Assembly (NCBI GenBank): GCA_035550055.1
Contig: DASZRO010000091.1
Span: 1 to 37,976 of the forward strand
From: Mycobacteriales bacterium
Lineage (GTDB): Bacteria > Actinomycetota > Actinomycetes > JAFAQI01
Direction: 5' to 3'
Length of the DNA stretch: 37,976 nucleotides
Shown here: piece after piece, positions 6,276-15,092 of the stretch
How the letters are laid out: every line of letters begins with the position of its first letter
Numbering within the stretch: the stretch's first letter is position 1
Translations under genes and position numbers: made by a program
The notes under the pieces: generated by a model
Database searches by the model: none
The model's input: the letters and a program-made list of their open reading frames with translations, nothing else
What the model was told of the DNA's origin: nothing

Positions 6276-7678
6276 GGCAGTGAGTATGCCGCTACTTCTC
6301 CTGCAAGCCAGGCCGGGAGGCGGGCATCGAGCCTGGTGCCGGCTTCGGTGTGGCTGACCGCGGACACCTCGCCGTACTGGTGCACCCGCGACACCACACC
6401 ACCGGCGTCGAAGGGAACGAGCAGGCTGACCGCCACCTCGGGGTGCGGCAGCAGCTCGGCGATCCGCTGCGACAGCGCCGCGATGCCCTCGCCGCTGCGC
6501 ACCGACACGACGCAAGCCCCGGGTTCGTCGCGGCAGAGCCGGTCGAGGACGTCGCGGTCCGCCGCATCGGCCTTGTTGACGACGACGAGCTCGGTCACGT
6601 CGAGGGCGCCGACCTCGCCGAACACCTCGCGCACCGCCTGAAGCTGCGACGCCGGGTCGGTCTGCGACCCGTCGACCACGTGCAGGATCAGGTCGGCCTC
6701 GGCAACCTCTTCGAGTGTCGAGCGAAACGCCTCGACGAGCTGGTGCGGGAGATGACGCACGAAGCCCACGGTGTCCGCCAGCGTGTACTCCCGGCCGTCG
6801 GGGGTCTGCGCGCGGCGCACCGTCGGGTCGAGGGTCGCGAACAGCGCGTTGTCGACCAGCACTCCGGCGCCGGTGAGCCGGTTGAGCAACGAGGACTTGC
6901 CCGCGTTCGTGTAGCCGGCGATGACGACCGACGGCACCGCGCGTCGTCGCCGCTCCTGCGACTTCACCTCTCGTGCCGTCTTCATCTCGGCGATCTGGCG
7001 GCGCAGCTTGGCCGAGCGGGTGCGGATCCGGCGGCGGTCGGTCTCGATCTTGGTCTCACCGGGACCGCGGGTCCCGATTCCGCCGCCGCCTGCGACCCGA
7101 CCGCCGGCCTGCCGCGACAGCGACTCACCCCACCCGCGCAGCCGCGGCAGCATGTACTCGAGCTGGGCCAGCTCGACCTGCGCCTTGCCCTCCTTGCTGC
7201 GGGCGTGCTGGGCGAAGATGTCGAGGATCAGTGCGGTCCGGTCGATCACCTTGACCTTGACGATCTCCTCGAGCTTGCGCAGCTGGCTGGGGGTGAGCTC
7301 GCCGTCACAGATCAGCGTGTCGGCGCCGGTCGCGACCACGATCTCGCGCAGCTCCCGCGCCTTGCCGGAGCCGACGTACGTCGCCGCGTCCGGGGTCGAG
7401 CGCCGCTGGATCAGTCCCTCCAAAATCTGCGAGCCGGCAGTCTCGGCGAGCCGCGCCAGCTCGGCCAACGAGTCCTCCGCGGACTCGAGCGTCCCGTCGG
7501 TCCAGACGCCGATCAGCACGACTCGCTCCAGCCGCAGCTGCCGGTACTCGACCTCGGTGACGTCGGCGAGCTCGGTCGAGATTCCCGGCACACGGCGAAG
7601 CGCCCGGCGCTCCTCGAGCTCCAGGTCCGCCAGGTCGTCCGACGACAGGTCGTCAGGCTCGAAAGGTTCGGCCGTCAT
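6272..7678 (-). CDS. hflX: GTPase HflX
   Basis: A ribosome-associated GTPase that splits stalled or stressed 70S ribosomes. The 468 residues comprise an HflX N-terminal domain, the glycine-rich family signature (about 200-215, GGGGIGTRGPGETK) followed by a basic helix, and the G domain. G1 is GYTNAGKSS (about 255-263), then DTVGF (G3) and NKAD (G4). The ATG at 7678 overlaps the dapF stop by four bases (ATGA), and its own stop overlaps the CAP gene start in the same way. The dapF-hflX pairing is conserved in actinobacteria. Confidence 0.96.
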   Translation of the reverse strand: MTAEPFEPDDLSSDDLADLELEERRALRRVPGISTELADVTEVEYRQLRLERVVLIGVWTDGTLESAEDSLAELARLAETAGSQILEGLIQRRSTPDAATYVGSGKARELREIVVATGADTLICDGELTPSQLRKLEEIVKVKVIDRTALILDIFAQHARSKEGKAQVELAQLEYMLPRLRGWGESLSRQAGGRVAGGGGIGTRGPGETKIETDRRRIRTRSAKLRRQIAEMKTAREVKSQERRRRAVPSVVIAGYTNAGKSSLLNRLTGAGVLVDNALFATLDPTVRRAQTPDGREYTLADTVGFVRHLPHQLVEAFRSTLEEVAEADLILHVVDGSQTDPASQLQAVREVFGEVGALDVTELVVVNKADAADRDVLDRLCRDEPGACVVSVRSGEGIAALSQRIAELLPHPEVAVSLLVPFDAGGVVSRVHQYGEVSAVSHTEAGTRLDARLPAWLAGEVAAYSLP

Positions 7679-8463
7679 CCAGACAACAGTCGCGTGTCGA
7701 TCTCGCCGCTGGCAACCAATATTGCCGGGCCGGCGAGGGTGACGACATGGTCCTCGCGCCAGTTGACCCGCAGCCGTCCCCCGGGCACGTCGACGTCATA
7801 GGTCGTCCGGTTGCCACGCACGTCCATCGCCGCGACCGCGGCCACGCAGGCACCGCTGCCGCACGACCGGGTCTCGCCGACGCCTCGTTCGAAGACCCGC
7901 ATCCGGATGTGGCTGTCCCCGAGCCGCTCGACGAACTCGACGTTCGCGCCGTCAGGGAACGCCGAGGCCGGATCGATGACGGGCGCCGTCGACAGATCGA
8001 GCGAGTCGAGCGGACCGGCGTCGAGGGCCACCACGTGCGGGTTCCCGATCCCCCAGCCATAGCCCGGCCAGGCCGTGCCGGAGACACTCACCTTCGCATC
8101 CGGCAGTCGCTTCGGGCTTCCCATCTCGACGGTGATGTCACCGCCGTCGGTTGGCACCGCGACCCGGCAGGCGCCAGCCCGCGTCTGCACCTCGAACGTC
8201 CCCGGCTCTTCGAGACCGGCTCCCACGAGGTAGCGGGCGAAGACGCGGATCCCGTTCCCGCAGATCTCCGCGATCGACCCGTCCGCGTTGCGGTAGTCCA
8301 TGAAGTACGCCCTACCTTCGCGTCGTACCGCGAGGACCCCGTCGCCGCCGAGCCCCGCACGCCGATCACACAGTGCCTGAACCAGCTCGACGGACAGCTG
8401 CTCGGGAGGTTCCGGAAGCAGCACGAAGTCGTTCTCCGTGCCGTGTCCCTTGACGAACCTCAT
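7675..8463 (-). CDS. dapF: Diaminopimelate epimerase
   Basis: Converts LL- to meso-diaminopimelate for lysine and peptidoglycan synthesis, without cofactor. The 262 residues carry both catalytic cysteines: C68 in EICGNGIR and C201 in ETRSCGSGA. The N-terminal KGHGTENDF segment is also typical. In many actinobacteria miaA lies directly upstream; here two accessory genes intervene, and dapF has its own predicted leaderless promoter. It heads the dapF-hflX-CAP unit. The start is ATG at 8463. Confidence 0.97.
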   Translation of the reverse strand: MRFVKGHGTENDFVLLPEPPEQLSVELVQALCDRRAGLGGDGVLAVRREGRAYFMDYRNADGSIAEICGNGIRVFARYLVGAGLEEPGTFEVQTRAGACRVAVPTDGGDITVEMGSPKRLPDAKVSVSGTAWPGYGWGIGNPHVVALDAGPLDSLDLSTAPVIDPASAFPDGANVEFVERLGDSHIRMRVFERGVGETRSCGSGACVAAVAAMDVRGNRTTYDVDVPGGRLRVNWREDHVVTLAGPAILVASGEIDTRLLSG

Positions 8464-8469
8464 GACACG

Positions 8470-8475
8470 AGGCTA
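8470..8475 (-). promoter_or_regulatory. -10 element of a leaderless dapF transcript
   Basis: TAGCCT on the minus strand lies 6 bases before the dapF ATG, with no Shine-Dalgarno between them. It supports independent transcription of dapF-hflX-CAP. No clear -35 was found. Confidence 0.5.
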
Positions 8476-8555
8476 CGGCGCGAGATCACGCAGGCGCGAA
8501 CGTCCGACACCTGACACACTCGGCGGCAAGCGCCACTTCTTCGGGGGGAGTTGTC

Positions 8556-10208
8556 ATGCGTCCGCGTCTGATCGTCATGGTCGCCACCGCCGCACTCGGC
8601 CTCGGTTGCCTCGTCCCTGCGGCCGGCGCCGCATCTGCCCAGGCCGTGGCAGCAGTGCCCCTCGGCGGGCTCATTGCGATCGGCGACCTGTCGACCGATG
8701 CCACCTCGTCCTACCACGGCTGGAACTGGGCCAACCCCGACCCGGTCTACCTCTACGACGACAGCGGCGAGCTGGAGGTGGTCAGGTATGACGGGACCCA
8801 CGACGCCCTCACGATCGACGGCTATGACCCGGTCACGCTGCAGCCTGTCGGTGCGGCCCACACCGTCTCACTAGACGGCTGGCCTGACTGGGGCGGCTTC
8901 TACGCCGGCCCCGACGGCTACTTCTACGTCCTGGTCGGGCAAGAGAACCCCGACGAGGACGACAACCTCGATGTGGTCGCCGTGCGCCGCTATGACCAGT
9001 CGTGGAACCTGGTCGGCACGGCGTACGTCAAGGGAAGCGCGACGCAGGGCTCGGTGAAGGGCATCTACAGCCCCTTCGCCGCAGGCGCGGCACACATGGT
9101 GCTCGACGGCAACCTCCTGGTCGTCCACATGGGAAGGACGATCTACGCCGTGCAGGGCGTGCACCACCAGGTCAACCTCACCTTCCAGGTGGACGTCACC
9201 ACGATGACGGCCACGACGTTCGACGAGCTCGGCGACGTGTCGTACAGCAGCCATTCCTTCCAGCAGCTCGTCGCGATGAACGGATCCGACCTGGTGATGG
9301 TCGATCACGGCGATGCGTATCCACGCGAGATCCAGCTCGGCGTCATGGCCGGCTTCCCGAGCCAGCGCGCCGTCACCGACTACGACCTGTTCGACTTCAA
9401 TGGCGCGGAGGGCGACAACTTCACCGGCGCGTCCGTCACGAGCCTGATCAGCGGCCCGCAGGGTGTCGTGGTCCTCGGCAACTCCATCCCGCAACCGGAT
9501 GCCCCGAGCGGCCCGCAAGGCAGCGATACTCAGATGCGCAACGCGTTCGCGATCGCCGCCGATCCGACGACCGGCTCTCACCACGTCGAGTGGCTGACCA
9601 ACTTCGACGCCGACGGCACGACAACCGCGTCAGAGCTTCGCAGCGTGCAGGTGGGCACCGACCGGTACGCCGTTCTGTACGGCGTAAGCAGCGCTACGAG
9701 CTACCAGCTCGTCTACCAGCTGCTCGACTCCTCCGGTGCCGTCCTCGCCTCCACGACGTTCCCCGGCGTCTTCTACTCGACGATCTGCGACCCGGTGCTC
9801 ATCGGCCACACCGCGTACTGGGTCGGCGACGAGCCTGGCGCCGGCGACGACGCGCCCGGGTACCTCTATGGGCTGGACGTGTCCGACCCGTCACATCCGG
9901 TGCTTGCCGACACCGAGCGCACGATCACGCCGACGCCCGGAACCTTCACACTGCGTCACGCGCCACGCCTCGGCGGTGTCTTCAGCCGCGGGAGCGAGGT
10001 GTGGGTGCGCGGGCTGCGGTGGGCGCCAACGCCTGCGACGACCGTCTACCACTGGTATCGCAACGGGCGGCTCATCCCCGGCGCACACGGCGGCGAGTAC
10101 CGGCTTCGAGCCGCCGACGTCGGCGCGGCGCTGCGCGCGACGGTGACGGTCAGCAAGCCCGGCTATGACACCGCGACGGCATCGACGCCGCCCCGAACGG
10201 CGCGCTGA
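8556..10208 (+). CDS. Secreted protein of unknown function with C-terminal Ig-like repeat
   Basis: A 550-residue exported protein. The ATG at 8556 sits 5 bases after GGGGGAG. Residues 1 to about 31 form a signal peptide. The central 40-480 region is rich in Asp, Gly, Tyr and Trp with regularly spaced beta-strand-like segments (for example GPDGYFYVLVGQE), which suggests a beta-propeller-like fold, but no named family is recognised. The last 60 residues contain one copy of a common actinobacterial extracellular module (YHWYRNGRLIPGAHGGEY ... GAALRATVTVSKPGY), an Ig-like/cell-surface repeat. It is divergent from dapF and converges on the EAL gene. With that gene it is inserted between miaA and dapF. 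Confidence 0.75.
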   Translation: MRPRLIVMVATAALGLGCLVPAAGAASAQAVAAVPLGGLIAIGDLSTDATSSYHGWNWANPDPVYLYDDSGELEVVRYDGTHDALTIDGYDPVTLQPVGAAHTVSLDGWPDWGGFYAGPDGYFYVLVGQENPDEDDNLDVVAVRRYDQSWNLVGTAYVKGSATQGSVKGIYSPFAAGAAHMVLDGNLLVVHMGRTIYAVQGVHHQVNLTFQVDVTTMTATTFDELGDVSYSSHSFQQLVAMNGSDLVMVDHGDAYPREIQLGVMAGFPSQRAVTDYDLFDFNGAEGDNFTGASVTSLISGPQGVVVLGNSIPQPDAPSGPQGSDTQMRNAFAIAADPTTGSHHVEWLTNFDADGTTTASELRSVQVGTDRYAVLYGVSSATSYQLVYQLLDSSGAVLASTTFPGVFYSTICDPVLIGHTAYWVGDEPGAGDDAPGYLYGLDVSDPSHPVLADTERTITPTPGTFTLRHAPRLGGVFSRGSEVWVRGLRWAPTPATTVYHWYRNGRLIPGAHGGEYRLRAADVGAALRATVTVSKPGYDTATASTPPRTAR

Positions 10209-10230
10209 TCTGCCCTGAACGAGGACCGGG

Positions 10231-11088
10231 TCACCCGACGGCCTTCGGGCACCCGACCGGCTGGCGCTGCTGCGGGGCGCACCATCCCGAACCGTTCGCG
10301 AGCATGAGTCGGGCATCCTCGCCACCTTGCGGCCCACTGAACAGGTAACCGCTGGCGCGGTCGGCGCCGAGCTCGCACAGCCGGGCGCCTTCGCTCCAGC
10401 TCTCCACCGAGTCGGCAACGACCCGCAGTCCGTGAGCGTGAGCGAGTGCGACGACCGCGGAGACGATGCCGTCCTGCGCGAGGTCGGCCCCGGCACCACG
10501 CACGAAGGCTCGATCGAGCTTCACCGCTTCGACCGGAAGGTCGCCCATCGTGGCGAGCCCGCCGTACCAGCTGCGTACGTCGGCGATGGACAGCGCGACA
10601 CCGACGCGGCGCAGGCCCGCCAGCAACGCCGGGGTGTGCACGCTCCCCATCGACAACGTGTCCTCGCCGATCTCGAGACCGAGGGTGTCGGGGGCCAGCT
10701 CCTGGGCGGCGACGAGCGCGGCGACTCGCTCGATAGCGTCGACCTCGAGCAGCAGGCCGGCGCTGACCGGCACCCACATCTTGCGTGGAGCGGTCGAAGC
10801 GTGCGGGAGGTGGCGCCAGCGGCCGAGCTCGGCGGCAGCGGCCTCGAGCAGCATCCAGCCGAGTGAGTTGGCAAGCCCGCTGCGTTCGGCGGTCGGCAGA
10901 TACTCCGACGGCCAGAGCAGACCGCGGCGCGGGTGCTCCCAGCGCAGGACGGCCGCCATGCCGGTGACCGCTCCGGTGTTCAGGTCGATCTCGGGCAGGT
11001 AGTGCACGACGAACTGATGCTCGGCGATCCCGTGTGCCAGGGCCGCGGCCATGTCGAGGTCTGAGTGGGTCGTCGTCGCGGTCGCCAT
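10231..11088 (-). CDS. Degenerate EAL-domain protein, probably not a phosphodiesterase
   Basis: The whole 285-residue protein is one EAL-like domain, with no receptor or membrane part. It aligns with the c-di-GMP phosphodiesterase fold (VVHYLPEIDLNTG, LRWEHP, a VEAVKLDRAFV segment, GYLFSGP). Key catalytic motifs are lost: EAL reads AAV (45-47), the YQP motif is YLP, the DDFG motif reads ADVR, AEGVE is ADSVE and QGY is SGY. It is likely a c-di-GMP or protein-binding scaffold rather than an enzyme. The ATG at 11088 is chosen because GGGAG lies just upstream; a frame open from 11178 has no such signal. Cysteines near the C-terminus are of unknown use. Confidence 0.8.
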   Translation of the reverse strand: MATATTTHSDLDMAAALAHGIAEHQFVVHYLPEIDLNTGAVTGMAAVLRWEHPRRGLLWPSEYLPTAERSGLANSLGWMLLEAAAAELGRWRHLPHASTAPRKMWVPVSAGLLLEVDAIERVAALVAAQELAPDTLGLEIGEDTLSMGSVHTPALLAGLRRVGVALSIADVRSWYGGLATMGDLPVEAVKLDRAFVRGAGADLAQDGIVSAVVALAHAHGLRVVADSVESWSEGARLCELGADRASGYLFSGPQGGEDARLMLANGSGWCAPQQRQPVGCPKAVG

Positions 11089-11197
11089 GATCACTCCCGA
11101 TGTCCGAAAAATCCCGCTATCGCGCTTCGCCAAATATCGGCGGATTCGGCCGACGCGACCATGGCCCGTTGTGATCATTTCCGGTTGGCCGACGTGA

Positions 11198-12100
11198 TCA
11201 GCCGGTGAGGATGCGGACAGCCTCGGTCAGTGGGTCGGTGGCGGTCGGGTCGAGCCAGACGATGCGCGGGTCGCGGCGAAACCACGACCGCTGCCGGCGT
11301 ACGAAGCGACGGGTCGCTCGCACGGTGTCTGCGCGCGCGACGCTTTCGGTCATCCGGCCGTCGATCACCGCGAGCAGCTGTGCGTAGCCCAGCGCCCGGG
11401 ACGCGGTCACGCCGGACCTCAGCCCTTGCGTGTCGAGGCGGCGGACTTCGGCTTCGAAGCCGTGGGCGTACATCGCGTCGACGCGTTGCGCCAGCCGCGC
11501 GTCGAGGAGGCCGGTCGACATGTCCAGGCCGATCTGCACGGCGTCGTAGAGCTGTCCGTCGTACGACGGAAGCGCCGCGGTGAACGGCCGGCCGGTGATG
11601 GCGATCACCTCGAGGGCCCGCACGATCTTGCGGCCGTTCAGCGGCGAGAGCGCCGCAGCCGTCGCGGGGTCCGCCTGCGCAAGTCGCTCGTGCAACCGTT
11701 GCGGCCCGAGGTCGGCCAGCTCGGCTTCCAGACCGGCGCGGGTGTGCGGATCGGTGCCGGGGAACTCGATGGGGTCGAGCACGGCACGCAGGTACAGCCC
11801 GCTGCCGCCGACCAGGACCGGTGTGACACCGCGGGCGAGCAACGACTCGATGCAGGCACGCGCGCGGGTCTGGTAGTCGGCGACGCTTGCGGTCTGCGTC
11901 ACGTCCCAGATGTCGAGCAGGTGGTGGGCTACGCCGCCGCGTTCGTCCTCGGTGAGCTTCGCCGTACCGACGTCCATCCCCCGGTAGAGCTGCATCGAGT
12001 CGGCGTTGATCACCTCACCACCGAGCCGTTGCGCCAGGGCGACACCCAGCGCGGACTTGCCGGTCGCCGTCGGCCCGACGACCGCGACGACTCTCGCCAT
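11198..12100 (-). CDS. miaA: tRNA dimethylallyltransferase
   Basis: Adds a dimethylallyl group to N6 of A37 in tRNAs reading codons that begin with U, which MiaB then thiomethylates. The 300 residues begin with the P-loop GPTATGKS (9-16). They continue with the DSMQLYRGMDVGTAK substrate loop, the GGSGLYLRA motif and a basic C-terminal RRFVRRQRSWFRRDP segment for tRNA contact. The ATG at 12100 overlaps the miaB stop (TGATG), so the two consecutive modification enzymes are translationally coupled. Confidence 0.97.
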   Translation of the reverse strand: MARVVAVVGPTATGKSALGVALAQRLGGEVINADSMQLYRGMDVGTAKLTEDERGGVAHHLLDIWDVTQTASVADYQTRARACIESLLARGVTPVLVGGSGLYLRAVLDPIEFPGTDPHTRAGLEAELADLGPQRLHERLAQADPATAAALSPLNGRKIVRALEVIAITGRPFTAALPSYDGQLYDAVQIGLDMSTGLLDARLAQRVDAMYAHGFEAEVRRLDTQGLRSGVTASRALGYAQLLAVIDGRMTESVARADTVRATRRFVRRQRSWFRRDPRIVWLDPTATDPLTEAVRILTG

Positions 12101-13506
12101 CAGCGGGCGAGGCCTGGCATGCCGAGCATGGTCACGGTCGGCTGATGGGCGGCAACGACCTTCTTCGTGCGGCGTACGCCGATGACGCGGTCGGCGACCA
12201 GGTGGTGCGGAGCGGCGTGGGTGACCTCGGCGGTGACGAAGTCGCCGGGATCGGCGTCGCAGTCGGCGACGTGGACGAGGCGGTTGTCCCGCGCTCGCCC
12301 CGACAGGCGTTGCGTCGCGCTGTCCTTGCGTCCTTCCCCGGGCGCGATCAGCACCTCGACCTCGCTGCCGACCAACGCCTGGTTGCCCTGCCACGCCACG
12401 TCCTCGACCGCCGCGACGAGGCGCTCGTACCGGTCGGCGACGACGTCGGCGGGCACCTGGTCCGGCATGGTCGCGGCGGGCGTCCCGGGACGGACTGAGT
12501 ACTGGAAAGTGAAGGCGCCGGCGAAACGCGCGGCGTGTACGACGTCCAGGGTCGCCGCGAAGTCCTGCTCGGTCTCGCCGGGGAAGCCTACGATGATGTC
12601 CGTCGTGATGGCGGCGTCCGGCATCGCCGTACGCACCCGGTCGATGATCCCGAGATAGCGGTCAGCCCGGTAGGAGCGTCGCATGGCGGTGAGCACCCGG
12701 TCGCTGCCGGACTGCAACGGCATGTGCAGGCTGGGCATCACGTTCGGCGTCTCGGCCATCGCGGTGATCACGTCGTCGGTGAAGTCACGCGGGTGCGGCG
12801 AGGTGAAGCGCACCCGTTCCAGCCCGTCGATCCCGCCACAGGCCCGAAGCAGCTTCCCGAAGGCCTGCCGGTCGCCGAACTCCACGCCGTAGGAGTTGAC
12901 GTTCTGCCCGAGCAGGGTGACCTCGAGAACGCCGTCCGCGACGAGCGCGGCGATCTCGGCGAGCACGTCGCCCGGGCGGCGGTCGCGTTCCTTGCCTCGC
13001 AGCGACGGCACGATGCAGAACGTGCACGTGTTGTTGCAGCCCACGCTGATCGACACCCACGCGCGATGCGGCGACTCACGCCGGGTCGGCAACGTCGACG
13101 GGAACACCTCGAGGGCTTCGAGCAGCTCCACCTGGGACTCCCGCTCGACACGGGCGCGCTCGAGCAGCACCGGCAGGGCGCCGACGTTGTGCGTGCCGAA
13201 CACCACGTCCACCCACGGCGCGCGTTCGACGATCGTGCCGCGGTCCTTCTGCGCCAGACACCCGCCCACCGCGATCTGCATGCCAGGACGCGCTGCCTTG
13301 ACCGGCGCGAGGTGGCCGAGGTTGCCGTACAGCCGGTTGTCCGCGTTCTCTCGTACGGCGCAGGTGTTGAACACGACCACGTCCGCGGTCTGGCCGTCGG
13401 CGGCCTTCTCGTAGCCCGCCGCCTCGAGCAGTCCGGAGATCCGCTCGGAGTCGTGGACGTTCATCTGGCAGCCGTACGTCCGCACCTCATAGGTCCGCGC
13501 CGACAC
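12100..13506 (-). CDS. miaB: tRNA-2-methylthio-N6-dimethylallyladenosine synthase
   Basis: A radical-SAM methylthiotransferase that converts i6A37 to ms2i6A37 in tRNA, the step after MiaA. The 468 residues show the N-terminal UPF0004 cluster (C13, C49, C83), the radical-SAM cluster CNNTCTFC (C157, C161, C164) and a C-terminal TRAM domain (about 380-440). The GTG start at 13506 is supported by the conserved TYGCQMN opening, and a TAGTCT -10 lies 6 bases before it. It is first in a miaB-miaA operon and divergent from the VOC genes. Confidence 0.97.
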   Translation of the reverse strand: MSARTYEVRTYGCQMNVHDSERISGLLEAAGYEKAADGQTADVVVFNTCAVRENADNRLYGNLGHLAPVKAARPGMQIAVGGCLAQKDRGTIVERAPWVDVVFGTHNVGALPVLLERARVERESQVELLEALEVFPSTLPTRRESPHRAWVSISVGCNNTCTFCIVPSLRGKERDRRPGDVLAEIAALVADGVLEVTLLGQNVNSYGVEFGDRQAFGKLLRACGGIDGLERVRFTSPHPRDFTDDVITAMAETPNVMPSLHMPLQSGSDRVLTAMRRSYRADRYLGIIDRVRTAMPDAAITTDIIVGFPGETEQDFAATLDVVHAARFAGAFTFQYSVRPGTPAATMPDQVPADVVADRYERLVAAVEDVAWQGNQALVGSEVEVLIAPGEGRKDSATQRLSGRARDNRLVHVADCDADPGDFVTAEVTHAAPHHLVADRVIGVRRTKKVVAAHQPTVTMLGMPGLAR

Positions 13507-13512
13507 GCGTAA

Positions 13513-13518
13513 AGACTA
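13513..13518 (-). promoter_or_regulatory. -10 element of a leaderless miaB transcript
   Basis: TAGTCT on the minus strand lies 6 bases before the GTG of miaB. No ribosome binding site is visible, so a leaderless mRNA is likely. Confidence 0.5.
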
Positions 13519-13526
13519 CGGGGGCA

Positions 13527-13539
13527 TGGCAGGCTGCCA
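13527..13539. promoter_or_regulatory. Palindrome in the miaB/VOC divergent promoter
   Basis: TGGCAG-G-CTGCCA is a perfect 6+6 inverted repeat centred at 13533. It contains the likely -10 of the first VOC gene (CAGGCT, 13530-13535, 7 bases before its GTG), so a bound regulator could control that gene. Confidence 0.4.
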
Positions 13540-13542
13540 GGC

Positions 13543-13890
13543 GTGACCAATCCGCGACTGCACGGCATCGTGATCGACGTCCCGTCGGCCGACCAGGCCC
13601 GCGCGGTGGAGTTCTGGGCCGCGGCCCTCGGGTGCGAGCCGGAGGTGAGCGCGAGCTATCCCGAGTACGCCCAGTTCGAAGCCGCGGCGCCCGGTTGCTA
13701 CGTGCTGGTCCAGGCCACCGGCAACGACACCGCGCGCATCCATCTCGACTTCGCCACCGACGACCGTGACGGCGAGATCGATCGGCTGGTCCGCGCCGGA
13801 GCAAGCGAGCTGACCCGCGAGCACAAGTGGGCGGTGATGGCCGACCCGGCCGGTCACCCGTTCTGCCTGTGCCCGGTGACCGGCTGCTGA
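13543..13890 (+). CDS. VOC (glyoxalase/bleomycin-resistance fold) protein 1
   Basis: A 115-residue single-domain VOC protein. The open features are the N-terminal strand HGIVIDVPSADQARAVEFW followed by AALGCEPE, a central HLDFATDD and a C-terminal MADPAGHPFCL with the terminal beta-strand. Members bind a metal and act as dioxygenases, isomerases or drug-binding proteins; the substrate here cannot be told. The GTG at 13543 has a -10-like CAGGCT 7 bases upstream. Its stop overlaps the next VOC start (TGATG), and the two proteins are clear paralogues. Confidence 0.85.
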   Translation: MTNPRLHGIVIDVPSADQARAVEFWAAALGCEPEVSASYPEYAQFEAAAPGCYVLVQATGNDTARIHLDFATDDRDGEIDRLVRAGASELTREHKWAVMADPAGHPFCLCPVTGC

Positions 13891-14273
13891 TGGCGCACCG
13901 CAGCCGGCTGTGCGCGGCCTACGTCGACGTACCGCGAGAGCACTTCGACGACGCGGTCCGGTTCTATTCGCAGCTGCTGGGATGTGAGCCGACCCGCGAC
14001 GACGGCGATCCCGACTACGTCGCGTTCGCCACACCCGCAGCGGCGGTCGCGCCGATGCTGCAGGCGGTCGGCGACCCCGAACCGCGGGTGCACCTGGACA
14101 TCGAAACGGACGACGTCGAGGCCGAGGTGGCCCGGCTGAGCGTCCTCGGCGCGACCGTCGTCGCCCGGATCCGCACCTGGGTCGTGATGCGCGACCCGGT
14201 CGGCAACCCGTTCTGCGTCATCAGGGTGCAGGACCGCGAGTCGTTCGAGGCCCACGCCCGAACCTGGGACTAG
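13890..14273 (+). CDS. VOC (glyoxalase/bleomycin-resistance fold) protein 2
   Basis: A 127-residue paralogue of the preceding protein, sharing YVDVPREHFDDAVRFYSQLL followed by GCEP, HLDIETDD and MRDPVGNPFCV at matching places. The ATG at 13890 overlaps the upstream stop, so translation is coupled and the pair may form a heterodimer, as VOC domains usually pair. A longer in-frame start at 13827 lies within the first gene and lacks family similarity. The stop codon overlaps that of the convergent CPBP gene in a shared CTAG. Confidence 0.85.
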   Translation: MAHRSRLCAAYVDVPREHFDDAVRFYSQLLGCEPTRDDGDPDYVAFATPAAAVAPMLQAVGDPEPRVHLDIETDDVEAEVARLSVLGATVVARIRTWVVMRDPVGNPFCVIRVQDRESFEAHARTWD

Positions 14274-15049
14274 CCGTTCGGCGTCGGCAGCCAGGACACA
14301 TGGCCGGCGAGCTCGGCGTAGCCGACGAATGCGACCGCGTCCATCAGGGTATGCGCGATCAGCAGCGGCATCACCCGGCCCCACCGTTGGTAGAGCCGCC
14401 CGAAGATCAGACCCATGACCGCGTTGCCCGCGAACCCGCCCAGACCCTGGTAGAGGTGATAGCTGCCGCGCAGCAGCGCACTCGTGATTAGCGCCTTGTT
14501 GTCCGACCAGCCGAGCTGGCGCAACCGGTGCAACAGATACCCGGCGACCAGCACTTCTTCCAGCGCCGCGTTCTGCAGAGCGGAGAGCAGCAGCACCGGG
14601 ATCCGCCACCACACGACCGGCAGCGACTCGGCGACGACGGTCAGATCGACCCCGGCCGCATGGGTGGCGAGATAGAGGCCGAGTCCGGCTCCCCCCACCA
14701 CCGCCGCCAACCCGGCGCCACGAACCAGATCGGAGCCGACGCGCGACAGGTCGATCCCGAGCATCGCCGGACGCTCCGCGGAGCGGGTCAGGAAGTGGAT
14801 GACCAGAAAGACCGGTACGACGCCGACGATCAGCGAGTCGAGCTGGAGGAACAGGTCGAACCATGGCCTGCCGGGCGCCTGACTGGAGTTGAGCGAAGCG
14901 ACCTGCGAGGTCAGCGACTGGCCGCTGGAGACATCGGCGATCAGGTCGATCGCAGCCCGTACGCCGGCCGCGCCCAGCGAGAGCGCGAACACCAGCCAGA
15001 GCTCGGTGACCAGCCAACGGCGCGGCAGTGCGGGGGCCGCTTCGGTCAC
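14270..15049 (-). CDS. CPBP-family intramembrane protease homologue
   Basis: A 259-residue multi-pass membrane protein of the CPBP (CAAX protease/bacteriocin-processing, Abi) family. The family motifs are EEVLVAGYL (about 163; the usual Arg of EExxxR is absent), SYHLYQG and IAHTLMDAVAF, with their glutamate and histidine residues. About seven hydrophobic segments are visible. The start is taken as GTG at 15049 because a TACTCT -10 lies 7 bases before it; a frame open from 15112 overlaps recX. Substrate unknown. It lies downstream of recX but has its own predicted promoter. Confidence 0.85.
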   Translation of the reverse strand: MTEAAPALPRRWLVTELWLVFALSLGAAGVRAAIDLIADVSSGQSLTSQVASLNSSQAPGRPWFDLFLQLDSLIVGVVPVFLVIHFLTRSAERPAMLGIDLSRVGSDLVRGAGLAAVVGGAGLGLYLATHAAGVDLTVVAESLPVVWWRIPVLLLSALQNAALEEVLVAGYLLHRLRQLGWSDNKALITSALLRGSYHLYQGLGGFAGNAVMGLIFGRLYQRWGRVMPLLIAHTLMDAVAFVGYAELAGHVSWLPTPNG

Positions 15050-15056
15050 TCGACGC

Positions 15057-15062
15057 AGAGTA
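15057..15062 (-). promoter_or_regulatory. -10 element of a leaderless CPBP transcript
   Basis: TACTCT on the minus strand lies 7 bases before the GTG at 15049. It decides the start of the CPBP gene and separates its expression from recA-recX. Confidence 0.5.
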
Positions 15063-15092
15063 TCGGCACCGCCATGGCCGCCGGACGACCTT

